From Drechslerella dactyloides (taxonomy: Eukaryota > Ascomycota > Orbiliomycetes > Orbiliales > Orbiliaceae): a stretch of DNA of 64,000 nt. The notes beneath the pieces were generated by a model, which saw nothing but the letters and a program-made list of their open reading frames with translations, ran no database searches and was not told where the DNA came from. The stretch lies in assembly GCA_020064725.1 (NCBI GenBank), contig JAGTWJ010000017.1, forward strand, positions 3,286,001 through 3,350,000, in the 5' to 3' direction. Below, piece after piece: positions 12,847 through 24,594 of this stretch. Made by a program: the position numbers and the translations under genes. Position 1 is the first letter of the stretch. Each line of letters begins with the position of its first letter.

Positions 12847-15800
12847 GTCGAGGTCCAGATTACTCGGGATCTATCTATCTACCTATCTACTATGACTATT
12901 CTTGACGTTCCATTCCCTCACTCTTGCTCACGAAAATTCAGAGGACATTCTAACTTTGGGTGGACGGCAGAGGCGACATTTCCACCGTGTCCTCACCTGA
13001 TATGAATTCCCCTATACTCTCTACTGCACGAGAATGGTCAACCTTTTTGCTTGGGCGGTGGCGGGCATCAGCTGCTTTCTGGGTTCGAAGAGGCGTCGAG
13101 AAGGAGCGAACCAGCGAACCAGCGAACCATTTTCATGAGTATCCTCAAGAAATTCTTCTTAACGCCTCCGTGACTGGATATCGCTAACGAGATATGGGGG
13201 CACATCGAACATATTCTCTCTCAGACTCGGCAGATGATCGGAGATATCGAGCAGATGTCTCGTCTCCTGTCCTCACGCGTTTTGGCGAGCGTTCAGCAGC
13301 ATCTTTTCTCTGTTCGTCTTTGCTTAGCACCATGACCTCCGTAAAAGTTCTTTTCACACGAGTTCTCTACTTTTGTATTATATATATGTGGCAAGATGCT
13401 AATATCGTATGGCTTTCGAAGAATATCAGTTACATCACCATCATCGGAATTCCAAGTCGCATATAATACTCCCATATGTTCGTGTATTCACGGGACAGGG
13501 AGGTCCTGACGGTAAGATCATATTATACTAGTGTGATATTTCGTTGTGGGTCGTTCTTCGGCATATTTGAATCATCATCTGGCCATGACTAGTCCAGCCT
13601 CAAGATTCGACGAGTATATGGGCGAACTACTAGTGAGATGGGTGATCGTGCTTATGACTTGAGCAAGGCATCGTCACATGAAGATTGCAGGCAACTTCTG
13701 ATACCAGAACGACGATCTGACCGAACGAGAATGGCCTGATTGATTAAGTAACAAATGTAGAGCCTGAGATCTAGACCAGCCCCAACGCTGAGGCGGAATC
13801 CGATGGGAGTAAACGAGAGCCGAGTCGCTATTTGGAATTATACACACTCGGAAGTGATTTGTGTATCCGGATTTAAACAGCTGTGTAAAATCAAATGACA
13901 ATACAAACGTGCAGATAAGATTCCCTTGATAGAATGAGATACTATTAACCCAGTGATAAGGGGCTTGGACATATATCTGACCTGTGGTGTATTATATCCA
14001 TCGCTAGTTGATATTGCAATCGGTTCGAGAGACATGGAAGCGGCTTCGATGCGGTATTGTCCGTCCATCGCGAGTATACTTCCTGATTTACCGCTGCATG
14101 ACAGACGCTAGCTGGCGTATTAAGTAATCACAGGCCAGGCAAACTGTGCAGGCGAAAGACACTCGAGAGATCGCTGGCTGGTCAAAAGCATCGAGCAGCG
14201 CATCCTTGATATCACAAGAGACAGCCCAGCCGGGTTCGCTCCACTTGTGCAGCCCATCTGAGCTTCTAGAAGGTCTTGCTCGCCAAAAGGGCAGACGAAG
14301 AGCCGTCTCAAGTTTAGGAATGAGAAAAAAAAAAAAAGTGCGCGGGGGGAAGCGGTTCCTGGGCCACAGAAGGGATGACCAGAGAACCAGCAATCGAGAT
14401 CGGGTGAAGGATGACGTCGCGCAGGAGGCACAGCGGGTGCCCATTGGCCGGAGCACCGGATCACAGCCAGCGAGAAATGCAAGCCCGAGTCAGGTCCGGT
14501 CAGCAGTGCCCACGCCAACACCCCTGCTAGTTAGTGGCAGGGATCCCCGGTTCGGCGGAGAAGGGTGGATTTAACGCCCGAAAGCCGAGAGACGTCCGTT
14601 TGAATTTGTCAGCAGCACAGGCGGCGACGCTGAGGACATCCTCCCTCTTCCTTTGCCTTCCATGGCAATTTGAATTGACTCGCCCCCTTGTGTTTCGAGT
14701 TACTTTAGCCAGGGCGCAATTCTATACCTGTGACTCCTCTCAGACAGCATTCCGCGTGGACGGCGCAGCCGTCTTCAATCCAGACTGGGCATGCGGATCA
14801 ATTTGATCACGGTGGAAAGCAGTATCTACAGGCGCATCCTATGGAGCTGCACCTCTGGCATCCAGTGACGGCAATAGGAGACGGAAGATCCCAACTGCCA
14901 TGCCTCGAGTCGGGGCCAATGCGAACACTGGGATACGCCCACGGCAAAGGCCCAGGTGGCCTCTGCTTGAATCCGGCTGCAGCACTATACTATATGTAAC
15001 TCGCGCCAGCTTAAAACCGAATCAGTACGTGTGCTCGTGATCACTAATCGGTTGAGCCGGAGCTTTACCGACCCGGCGTGCGCTGCATGGAGCTCAGGCT
15101 CAGCGCCGCCGGCCCAGGGCGACTCCCCGTTGGATTCGATTCGAATGAGGCTTCTGGCTGCAAGTTAGGCATCCCATTTGCATGCACCCAGTCCGTCCAG
15201 CTACCCCACCCTCTAGCAGCTGTATGCAAGCCTCAAGCACTTCGCAATTCTTGAGGACGTAAAGTATACTACTTATATCAAGTACACTTATATAAGTGAA
15301 ATGTATAGCCCATCCAGTCTTAAGCGCGTCGTAACATGTTGATATACCACCTTGCAATGCAATCCTAATAGATATCCGAAGTAAAGCGAGACCGGGAGCT
15401 AGCGCTACCTTTACTCTTGATGACTCTTTTTTTTTCACACGAGGCCGTTCATGCCCCGATGCGGACTAAATCTTATCGAAACCGTATTCCACTGGCTGAT
15501 GCAATGGCCTGTCGCTCGAAGCCGAAACTTTTTTTTTCCAACGTTAACCTGAAGACAGTGAACCCCTGCCTATAACACACGCACCTGCTATATAGTACGA
15601 AAGGGACAAACTATCGTAAAGTAGCGTAGCCGACTACTAGATTTATCTTTGTTCGCGGACTATCCGCGCAGATATTATTTATATTTCCACCAGCCAAGCT
15701 ACGCCTCATTGCGTAGACCGGCATTTGTCTGTGCCATAGAAAACTGGGGAACGGACCGTCGTCAGCGGAGTCAGAGCACACTTCTCCAGATACTAATAGC

Positions 15801-16019
15801 TATAGCGGCTTGGATTAATTTTATATACGTGCCGTTCCTCCAACCTGTTCCTGCTGATTTGCTGCTGCTGCGCCTTCGGCCCTCGTTTCCTCTTCCTTCC
15901 TCGAAATTCGGCGCGAGGTCGGTTACATAATCGGTATATAATCACCCCGATCGCTCGCCCGACCAGAAGCTCGAAACTCAATTGCCCGTCGACTTTGACT
16001 CTCCTCGATCGCATTACGT
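12847..16019. other. Long intergenic region upstream of the Yap1 gene
   Basis: About 3.2 kb without a gene I can support. Open frames of 75-140 codons at 14088-14574 overlap one another on both strands and look like chance in GC-rich DNA. There is a 12-base A run near 14328 and a short palindrome ACTTATATAAGT near 15285. I see no tRNA, transposon ends or conserved domain. Confidence 0.4.
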
Positions 16020-17128
16020 ATGCACTCACATTTTAACTCTCCGGCCTGAGGTTGGGGAATATAATATCGCTTCATCAACTTAGTTGTGCCCGATCACGCA
16101 AACCGATTTCGAACTCGGCTTCAGGTATACTACACTATCGATCGCTATCCCGATTACGGCCTTCTCGAAAATATTCCTCAAACCGGACAAACCGACGCAC
16201 GGGGGACTTCTTTCCACTTTGCCCATTGATACATACGAGTGCCGCGTACCTTTCGCAGGATCAATTGGCGAGAGATCTAAATGTTAGTGGCCTTAGCAGA
16301 GTAACGAGTCTTCTGCCATCCTAAAGCTACCTGCCCTGTCTTACTTGCTTGCCCCTCCCCGTCGCCTCTGCTGTAAAAAGCGGTGCCTGCCCACCTTTTT
16401 TTATTTTAGTCCACTCTTTTCTTTTTCTACTTTTTTACAGTCGTTTTACCTGTACGTTTCCCGCGGGCCTTTTGACCCTGCTGCTGCTGGCCAAGTTCTG
16501 CTTTATCTGCTGCTCTGGCTTTAGTACAGAAATAAAATAAATCATCCACCCGGTTTTACTTCTAACCCTCTCTTCTAAAAAATCCTCTCCCCATTTCTCT
16601 CTTTGTTCCCTCCTCGCGGTCGATACCTGGCTTTTCTCTTGAACCGGCCTTGTTTACGTCATCGTGATAAGGCGGCACTCATTGAGCTGCGGTTCTGGCA
16701 GCCGGTTGTGAACAGTCAAAGCACCCAGCTGTCTCCGAATAACTCCGGCTTGCCGCTTTGGTCGGCGCCCCGAAATCCCGCTCTGGTGAGAACCGAATCC
16801 AGCTTGCCTGTGCTTATTCCTTTCCCCTCCACTGTGGCAGAATCGAAGATTCCCATCACTCGTGTTATAGTTTCGATCGTTCTGTGGCTTCCGTTTGCAG
16901 TTTTTCTTTGTCTACCATCCTGATTCCCGTCGTGTGGCAACAACGTGATCGATCCGGACGTCTTCGGGTTTTGGCCACCCGCTAACTAACACGGCCTTGT
17001 GCCACTCGCCAGAACCTCGAACCTCGCCGCCTGTACCCCTCGCTCGCACCGCACAACCGGCCTCGGTATATCCCCAGGATACCAGTATACAGAGGCCATT
17101 GTCTTTCTGATACCGTTCCAATCCCCCG
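16020..17128 (+). promoter_or_regulatory. Probable long 5' leader of yap1 with two short upstream ORFs
   Basis: From 16020 to the yap1 start there are only two plus-strand ATGs. One opens a 9-codon ORF (16020-16049), the other a 7-codon ORF (16281-16304). The following 824 nt contain no ATG at all, where a random sequence would have about a dozen. The middle part (about 16380-16640) is strongly pyrimidine-rich, as at fungal transcription starts. The pattern suggests a transcribed leader under selection against upstream start codons. The transcription start and any leader intron are not determined. Confidence 0.5.
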
Positions 17129-19383
17129 ATGTCCACCAAGTCACCGGAATTATTCCTATCTCCAGACCAGCGAGCCCTCCTGCTCGCCGCCCTCAATTCG
17201 AACGCCCCGCTTAACGCCCAGCCGAGATCGACTCCGGTCGCAATGAAGCAGAGCGACAGCAGCGACAGCCTCAACAGCCCGCTGAAGGGCGACAGCTCGT
17301 TCGACACGAGCCTGTTCACCGATGCCGATGCATTGGCTGACGTCGACTACAATTTCGATCTTGGCGAATACGGACTCGGCGAGTTTGGCCTCGAGTCCAC
17401 CGGCGACCATGAGAAACGCAAGCTGAGCATCGACGATGCAGCTGACGAGGAAGCTGACCCGCATGAGACGGAGCCTAAGAGAAGAGGTGGGTTTCCACTC
17501 TTGCTGCGATGGTCCGCGAGGTAAAATTTGACGAGAGGAGATATACTGACGCCATGTTCAGAAGGCGATGACAAGACTGCAAAGAAGCCGGGTCGCAAGC
17601 CCATCACCAATGAACCCACGTCCGTAAGTGCATGATCTGGCGTAAACATACACCGTAAAAGTGCATTTCTAAATACATTTTGTGTTCTATATAGAAGCGA
17701 AAGGCGCAGAACCGTGCCGCGCAACGTGCCTTCCGCGAACGCAAGGAGAAGCACCTGAAGGACCTCGAGCAGAAAGTCCAGGATCTCGAAAAGGTCTCGG
17801 AGAGCACACATCAAGAAAACAAGGTCCTCAAAGAACAGGTTGATAAACTCCAGTCCGAGCTCAAGGAATACCGTAAGCGATTTAGCATGGGCGGAGGTGG
17901 CACTGGTCTCAACAGATCTCCATCCAATTCGATATCGAATAATCTGAGTTCCGTCGACACCCTCGGTTCAACCGGCGGCTTCAGCTTCGACTTCCCTCTC
18001 TTTGGCAGCTTTTCCGCCCCCGGTCAAAATGTCATCGGCGGCAATAGAGCGGCAGCCTCGAGCACCTCACCAAACAGATCGAACAATATCTCGCCGACCA
18101 ACTACAGAGTAGCCCCCAACGGAATCCTCGAACTCGAACGGGGAAACCGGGCTAGCATGGGCTCCATCAGCCCTGTGACGCCCCAAAATAACAGTCCGGC
18201 GGTGAGATCGAATTCCAACAGCTTCACGGGTATCAACCACAGCCCGCTCCAAGTCCATCGGGTCTCCGTGGACGAGCCCAAATTCAACCATACCAACGAC
18301 ATTCTCAGCGAGCTCTTCAGCCCGTCCATCCTTCAAGCGGTCAACAACGACTTGAACGGCAACAGTGACTATCTCAACAAGGGCACATTGTCCAGCTCAC
18401 ATAGCACCCCGCACATGAGCAGCCTCTTCAGCTTCTCTGACTCGCCGTCCGCGTCGTCCGTCTCCCAGCAGTCGCTGAAGAACGGACAGAACAACTCGTC
18501 GTCCTGCGGCACGACGCCCGAGGCGATGGACGCGGCCTCTCCGCCTCAGAACAAAGCTGACAGTTCTTCCCGGCTGAACTCCATAAGCGAGGAAGGTGAG
18601 CAAAGAGCCCTGTCGAACCGCCACCACCGCGGATCCTCCGTCGGCGACGTCACATCCTTCTGCGACATGCTGGGACAGGCTTGTGGAAATCCTAATAATC
18701 CTCTCCCAGCCGCAGGCCGCATTCTCCCTCCGCAAGATAATAGCTCTATTACCACCAACGCCGCTGCCTCTGCCACTGCTGCTACCGCCGGCACGGACAA
18801 TTCGTTCGCCTGGTTCGCCGCGCAGAATGGAGGCAGCTTTGAGCCGAACCTGTTCAACGACTACCGGGACCCCGGGAGTAATGAACATCAGCAGCCGCAA
18901 CAGCTGCAACAGCAACCTCCGTTTAGCACTGTTGGCATGAGCTATTTCGACGATGCGTTCCCGACAGCGTTTGACCTGACGCTGCCGCCAACGCCGCCGG
19001 TCACCTCGGTCGACAAGATGAAGACTGTGGCGCTGGCTCCCGGCCTGCAAGAGGAAGACGACGACGAGGAAGAGGAGGTTGTTCCGGCAGACGAGCCGAA
19101 TTCGTTCCTCAAGTGCAACCAAATATGGTGAGTTTCCAATCTTGACATTCTGGATGGGTTATTTATCCGTTCGAGAGAGAGCAACGATATCTGACTTGGT
19201 CGTTGGGGTTGTAGGGATAAGGTGCAGTCGCATCCTAAGTTTGTTAGCGGCGAGATTGATATGGACAATCTCTGCAGCGAGCTGCGGGCCAAGGCCAAGT
19301 GTTCAGAGAAGGGAGTCGTCGTGGACAAGAAGGACGTCGACACCATCTTGAACAAGCCGGTTCCGTCAATGTGGGGACTGTAA
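17129..19383 (+). CDS. yap1: AP-1-like bZIP transcription factor Yap1/NapA (oxidative stress regulator)
   Basis: Four exons, 17129-17486, 17562-17623, 17695-19127 and 19215-19383, give 673 residues with all phases closing. The bZIP (~141-203) has the Yap-family basic region NRAAQRAFRERK and a leucine zipper ending near KEYRKRF. The n-CRD holds Cys463 and Cys470 (CDMLGQACG). The c-CRD holds Cys614, Cys638 and Cys647 (KCNQIWD, LCSELRAKAKC) overlapping the expected nuclear export signal. In this family peroxide oxidises these cysteines into disulfides that mask the export signal, so the factor stays nuclear and turns on catalase, thioredoxin and efflux genes. All redox cysteines are present, so it should be functional. 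Between them lies a Ser/Asn-rich activation region. Confidence 0.95.
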
Positions 19384-20658
19384 CAAAACAAATTGAAAAA
19401 TTAATCAAAAACATGTCGAGCATTTACAGGAGAAGCAACCGGTTGATTGTTTTCTTCCAAAGAATTGGGTAATTTCGATATCAAAGTCAGCAATATGTAC
19501 AAAGGGTTTTATAATTTCTCGATATCATGGAAGGGTGTTTGTTATATTTTTGGATGCTTCAGGCCAAATAACAAAAATTGGTGGGAACCATGTGGGAACT
19601 GCGTATATTGAACACGCCTCCCATGCAGTCTTTTGGATTCTGTTCTTCTGATCAATGTTGTTACTTTTGTTTACTTGGATACAAGGGATTTGGCGTTCGC
19701 AGTTTATGTTGAAAGTTGTGATGCATGCAATTTTTTGCTTTTCAACATCGATCTAATGAAATATTGAGACGGAAAGGAGTCTCAAGTCTTGTATTTGGGA
19801 TGTCCGTATGTTACGACGATAGTCTTTGCTCTTGTATACATGTACATGTGCTGACAGCTCTGATGATATATATGCTGGTGGTTGTACCTGCTTGTATACC
19901 TACGGCGCATGAAGTCTGCAATCAAATGAACACCACTCCATCAATCTTATCAATCAATCAACTTACGGGATGACACATCCATAGGCTAACCTCATGAAGC
20001 ATACGTTCACAGCCTTCTAGATCCGATCTGATATGCATGCATGCATGCGAGCAAAAGTGCAGCTGCAACAGCCAACATTGACCCCAGGATCCGGATAGGC
20101 TTCACCGCTGATATGACCTTGCACAAGTGACTCTATGGACCCTGCAGGGCTCTCTTATCGATACGGGAGCCAGCTAGGAAACCTAGCAGATCTACCTACT
20201 GGCTAAGGTAATTAGAAGTGGCTTACCAATGGCGGAGCGGAGGTCCATCTCCTGCGCGGCCCCGAGCCCAATGCTGGCATTGCTGACGGCACAGCACATC
20301 CATGGTATCCTATTCCATTGCGTGATTTTTGGTAGCTACCGGTAGACAGATAACGTATTTTAATAAGCATACCCCTCTAATTCTAATCCCTCAAGTATTT
20401 TATACTGGCCCCCACGGATGGGTTTTTAAAAAGTAGGAGACTGGCTCTACGTTGTGATAAGATCGAAGACTGGTATCTTTCATTCTGGCCGTGTGGTGTT
20501 TTAAGGCAGCCGCAACGCAGATTCTGCGCCGCCAGCCCACGTGGGCGTCGACTGCATCTCCAATCGATATCTCTGCCCGCCGCATTCAACAGCATCAACT
20601 GCGATACTCAACCTTTCGAGCCAGAGTTCGCCCGCTGTACGTCCGGAAAGTCTTCAAG
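19384..20658. other. Intergenic region yap1 to MTA phosphorylase
   Basis: Begins with the AT-rich 3' flank of yap1. A short ATGC microsatellite lies near 20033-20048. The last ~120 bp hold a CACGTG palindrome and a CT-rich stretch just before the phosphorylase start. No gene is supported; the 82-codon frame at 19725 has no features. Confidence 0.4.
20534..20545. promoter_or_regulatory. 12-bp palindrome with CACGTG core upstream of MTA phosphorylase
   Basis: GCCCACGTGGGC is a perfect palindrome 114 bp before the start codon. CACGTG is the site of Cbf1, which with Met4 controls sulfur-amino-acid genes in yeasts. The downstream gene works in methionine salvage, so the site makes functional sense. 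Regulation itself is inferred. Confidence 0.4.
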
Positions 20659-21920
20659 ATGTCGCTTCCGAATACCTATCCTCGTATGTGCTCCGTATGC
20701 CCGATCTCATATCAATTGCTACCCCTCACTGCCCCGCCATCGTATCCTCGAATTCGAATTTAGTATGCGATACATCAAGCAGGAGCGTACATACTAATAC
20801 CTTGTACTAGGCCCTGTCACCGTCGCGATCATTGGCGGCACAGGCATCTCGCACCTCGAGCACTTCACGCCCACCGCGTCCCTTACCGTCCCCACGCCCT
20901 GGGGTAACCCGTCCAGTCCCATCATCATCCTCGAAACCGACGCCGGCGCCCCCGTCGCCTTCATCGCCCGCCACGGCGTCCACCATCAATACACGCCAAC
21001 AGAGGTCCCCTCGCGCGCCAACATCGCCGCGCTGCGCAGCATCGGCGTACGCACTATCATTGCCTTCTCCGCCGTCGGCAGCCTTCGGGAAGAGATTCCC
21101 CCGCGGGACTTCGTGGTACCGAGCCAGATCATCGACCGGACGAAGGGGAACAGACCGTCAACGTTCTTCGAGGGCGGTGTTGTCGCGCATGTTGGGTTTT
21201 CCGACCCCTTCGATGCGAAGATTGGCAAGATTGTCAAGCGGTGCGAGGGGGCGTTGAGCGGCGGGGCGAAGATACATGAGGACAAGACGCTGGTTTGCAT
21301 GGGTAGGCGATAGACCATCTACTCTTGCGTTATATACCATATACTCTCATTGCTCTGTTTACTTTGTACAGTTCTGCGCATGGGCATTCCAAGAGGATGG
21401 CTGACAGATAGATAAACGGATAGAGGGCCCGCAATTCTCGACACGCGCGGAATCGAAACTATACCGCGCCTGGGGCGGCGATATCATCAACATGTCCGCA
21501 GTGCCAGAATCCAAGCTGGCGCGTGAGGCCGAAATCCACTACGCCATGATCTGCATGGCGACGGATTACGACTGCTTCCGCGACGACGCTCCGCCCGTAA
21601 GCCTCCTCATCCCACGACTCTAGATATATAAATACACCAATCGACGCATCAGAATGCTAATGTGACCGTATGTATGTGTGTAGGTCAATGTCACCGAAGT
21701 CATGGGTCACATGAAGGCCAACGCGTTAAACGCACAGCACCTCGTCGGCCATCTGCTCGAGGAGCTCGTCAAGGAGGAGCACGACGACCTGCACACCGGC
21801 GTCGCACTCAAGGAGTCGGCTAAATATGCCATCTGTACCTCACCGGCGGGGATGAGCAAGGAGGTGAAGGAGCGCCTGCGATTCTTATTCCCTGACTACT
21901 TTCCCGCCGACGACTCTTAG
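20659..21920 (+). CDS. S-methyl-5'-thioadenosine phosphorylase (methionine salvage)
   Basis: Exons 20659-20683, 20811-21302, 21424-21596 and 21684-21920 give 308 residues; all phases agree and intron 1 has an ACTAAT branch. The enzyme splits methylthioadenosine with phosphate into adenine and methylthioribose-1-phosphate, the first salvage step after polyamine synthesis. Visible family marks are the phosphate-binding IIGGTGIS near the N-terminus, FIARHG, EGPQFSTRAES, the nucleoside-binding NMSAVPESKLAREAEI and the catalytic ATDYDCF. This is the PNP/MTAP family MTAP branch (yeast Meu1). The first exon encodes only eight residues plus one base and would be missed without the splice. The 3' end faces the AT-hook gene. 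Confidence 0.93.
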
Positions 21921-22329
21921 TTATTTAGAGTAATATTTATAGATAGTGGACTTTGAGCGTCCTTAATGAATGGCCAAGCGGATCGGCTGTTCCGGGCGAT
22001 ATAGAACCGGTGTCAGGCACGCTCCACGTATATACAATATAGGTTTGTCGGACCCATCGGATAAATCGAGGTCCAGTGCCTGCAGAATATTATCAACAGA
22101 AAGAGAATACAGGAGTCAGTTCAAACGCCATTGAGCAAGCAAGTAACGTAAATCTATAGCGAAACAAGACGTAAAATGGCACGCTAACGACACTCGCCAG
22201 CCCCCTCAGCACTTGATGGGATCTGTGAGAACACAACAGAAAAGTAGATGTATCGATCGAGACGCGCAAATCTTAGGTAACTGTCTGTATCTGTCAAATA
22301 TCACGCGAACGGTATCGTTGTAGCCAACT
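21921..22329. other. Convergent 3' flanks
   Basis: Region between the convergent phosphorylase and AT-hook/Myb-like genes. It contains only 3' flanking sequence as far as I can see. Confidence 0.5.
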
Positions 22330-24086
22330 CTACCATAAATGGACGTTTTGCCAATGTCCTGGTAATTCGTCGTGGAACGGCTCCAGCTTCGCCTTTATCT
22401 CTTTCGCGCGATCACGGAGCTCCGAAGCTGTCCAATGAGCGAGGGGTTGTCCTGGCTGGCCGTACTTCTGCTTGATGTCCAGCCAGCGGCCGGGATAGTC
22501 TATTCGATCGTACATTAGTATCGATATGCTGGATTCTCGAATAACGTAACTTACGGTATATGTCCCTCATCGCATGGTCTAGTGCAGTGTTGTCTCTCTC
22601 AGTCCAGGCTCGAGAGTGTCTCAGAACCCCCTTTCCCTTCTGCGTGCCCTCCGCATTCACATCTCCGCTCTTCGTCTGTTCGTAGCGCCTCGTTCTACCA
22701 GGCGTGTGGTCTCCGAAGTTTGGAAGGAATACTCGTTGCGTAGGGGTTACCGGGACCTCGATGGCGCCAGTATCAGGGACTTGCCGTTCGCCGTCATCGT
22801 CGCTCGTGATCTCGATGGGAGCTTGGCTACGGCCTGGCTGGTGTCCTCGGGGCTCTGAGTCCACGTCCAGATTGAGATACCGACTTCGCTTTCGGCGGAG
22901 CTCTGGCGACGCGGATATGGACGCCTTGCGAGCCCGCTTCCGCGAGGGTTGTGGGGGCAGCTCTACGCCTGTGATCTTCCTCGCAGCAAGGTAGGCCTCT
23001 CTCTGAGCGTGATAGGTCCTTCGCTTTCGCTCTCGCTCGGTCACGTTCGGTAAACGCTCAAGTCTGAGGTTGTCGCGCTGTTCAAGCCGCTGGCGGAGGT
23101 AGTTGTCCCGGACGTCAAGTTCGTGCTGAATTAACCTCTCAAGAAACTGGCAGTCGTGCTCAAGCCGGGTTTGCCACTTTGTGATGCCACAGAAGATCTT
23201 CCTCGCCACTTGCGCCAGTCTATCGACAGGCTTCTGTGCGGACCTAAGGTATGCAAGGTTGTCCTTGATGATCTCGATAGTCTTCCGCGTCTCTCCCTCT
23301 CCTTTGAACAGCGCATTTACCCGAGGGTCGTCAGGGTCGAAGTCAATGCTCAGAGGTCCGGGGAACGGGTCACCAGGATGAATCTCAGGCGCTCGATGCG
23401 CTAGACGTCGAAGATGTTCGTGATGGGAGTAAACTTGTGCATAGTTGCTATGGGTGTCCAGCTCGTTTGCGTCGTCTTCGATGACACCGTCCAAGACTCG
23501 CATTCGCCGCTCAATAGAGTCCCTCTGTGCCTCGTTGTTATCCCAGCTTCTTTCGAGGCTCTCCTGGTACACCTGGGCCCTATCGCTCAATTCAGAGAGG
23601 AATGATTTGTAGTCCATTCTTTGCCTTAGTATCTCTTCATCTTCCGTTTCTTCGTATTCTTGGTCTTCTTGGTCTTCTGTTTCTTCGTCTTCTTGGTCTT
23701 CTGCTTCTTCGTCTTCTTGGTCCTCCGTGTCTTCGGTTTCAACATTAGTAGTCGTAGGTGCGCGGCCGCCTTGTAGGGTGGTATGCGGCTGCGTGCCTGT
23801 TCCCGTTCTTCCCTCCGTTTGATTTTTCGTCTGAGCTCTGGGGCGCCCACGTCCCCTCTTTGCTGGTGTATTGGGATCCTCTATCGCTGCTGGTTTTTGC
23901 TTATCTAGCGCGTGGCAGCGGATTAGACATAACGTTTGACGTTGGCGGAAATGACAGCTTGGCGTCCTTACCACGACGTGCAACTACTATGTGAGTCTCG
24001 ACGGACTGGTTTGAGGGTTGCGCAACAAGTTGGCCGGCATCGTTGAGCATGACGACGGGGTCCTTTCCCCTTCGTGTGGACACCAT
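22330..24086 (-). CDS. AT-hook and Myb/SANT-like protein with acidic repeat
   Basis: Exons 24086-23972, 23904-22555 and 22499-22330 give 544 residues; both introns (GTAAGG..TAG, GTAAGT..TAG) keep phase. The N-terminal part carries an AT-hook-like KRGRGRPR (~50). Next comes an acidic run (~90-125) built from repeated EDQEDEE/ETEDQED units, then a long helical, charged region. The C-terminus (~465-540) looks like one Myb/SANT fold: a tryptophan in SRAWTERDNTALDHAM, then PGRWLDIKQKYG and LAHWTASELRDRAKEI. Such proteins usually bind DNA or chromatin, so a nuclear role is likely. The Myb C-terminus only appears when the last intron is removed. I do not recognise a named orthologue. The divergent neighbour is RRD1. 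Confidence 0.72.
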
Positions 24087-24594
24087 GGTGGACGGCGTGG
24101 AGCAGCGAACGGTTTGATTCAGGGAGATGGCTGTCGAGTAGCGAATGGCGTGAGGGTGGCGACGGAGATCGAGGTATCTGTGACAGACGAATGGTAGACA
24201 CGGAGGAATGCGACAGCGATGTCGAGTGGATGGTGATGAAGATGGAGATGCTCTGCGTTCGGGCTTTGTTGTTGTTTTCGGCAGGCGCTGCCAGGTTGGC
24301 GACCGCAAGGGTAGGGTTAGCGAACAGTGCGCCGGCTAAGCCAGCCGGCCTCCCGGGGCACGCGAGATAGGCACTCCGGGGAGCTCCGGGGTCCTCCGGG
24401 CAGCTCTGGGAGCGGGGACGATAGACCCCGTGCTCAACAGCTTGCCTTGACCGTCGTCATAGCTGCCTCGCCACTCCGTATTCCACAGGCCCATTTACAC
24501 GTCCATCCTGCTCTTCCCCCTCCGGCATCTCCATCTGAAGAGAGACTCGCAGTTGCATCTAGAAATCGGCTACTCGCGATTCCACGTCCTCAAG
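24087..24594. promoter_or_regulatory. Shared divergent promoter (AT-hook gene / RRD1)
   Basis: 508 bp between two divergent start codons. The right half is CT-rich in the plus direction, consistent with the RRD1 leader. A repeated CTCCGGGG-type stretch lies near 24370-24410. No ORF with features. Confidence 0.45.

Noticed and set aside
14088..14574. Overlapping open frames of 120-142 codons on both strands
   Set aside because: They overlap each other in GC-rich DNA, contain low-complexity Lys/Phe runs from poly-A, and have no domain signal.
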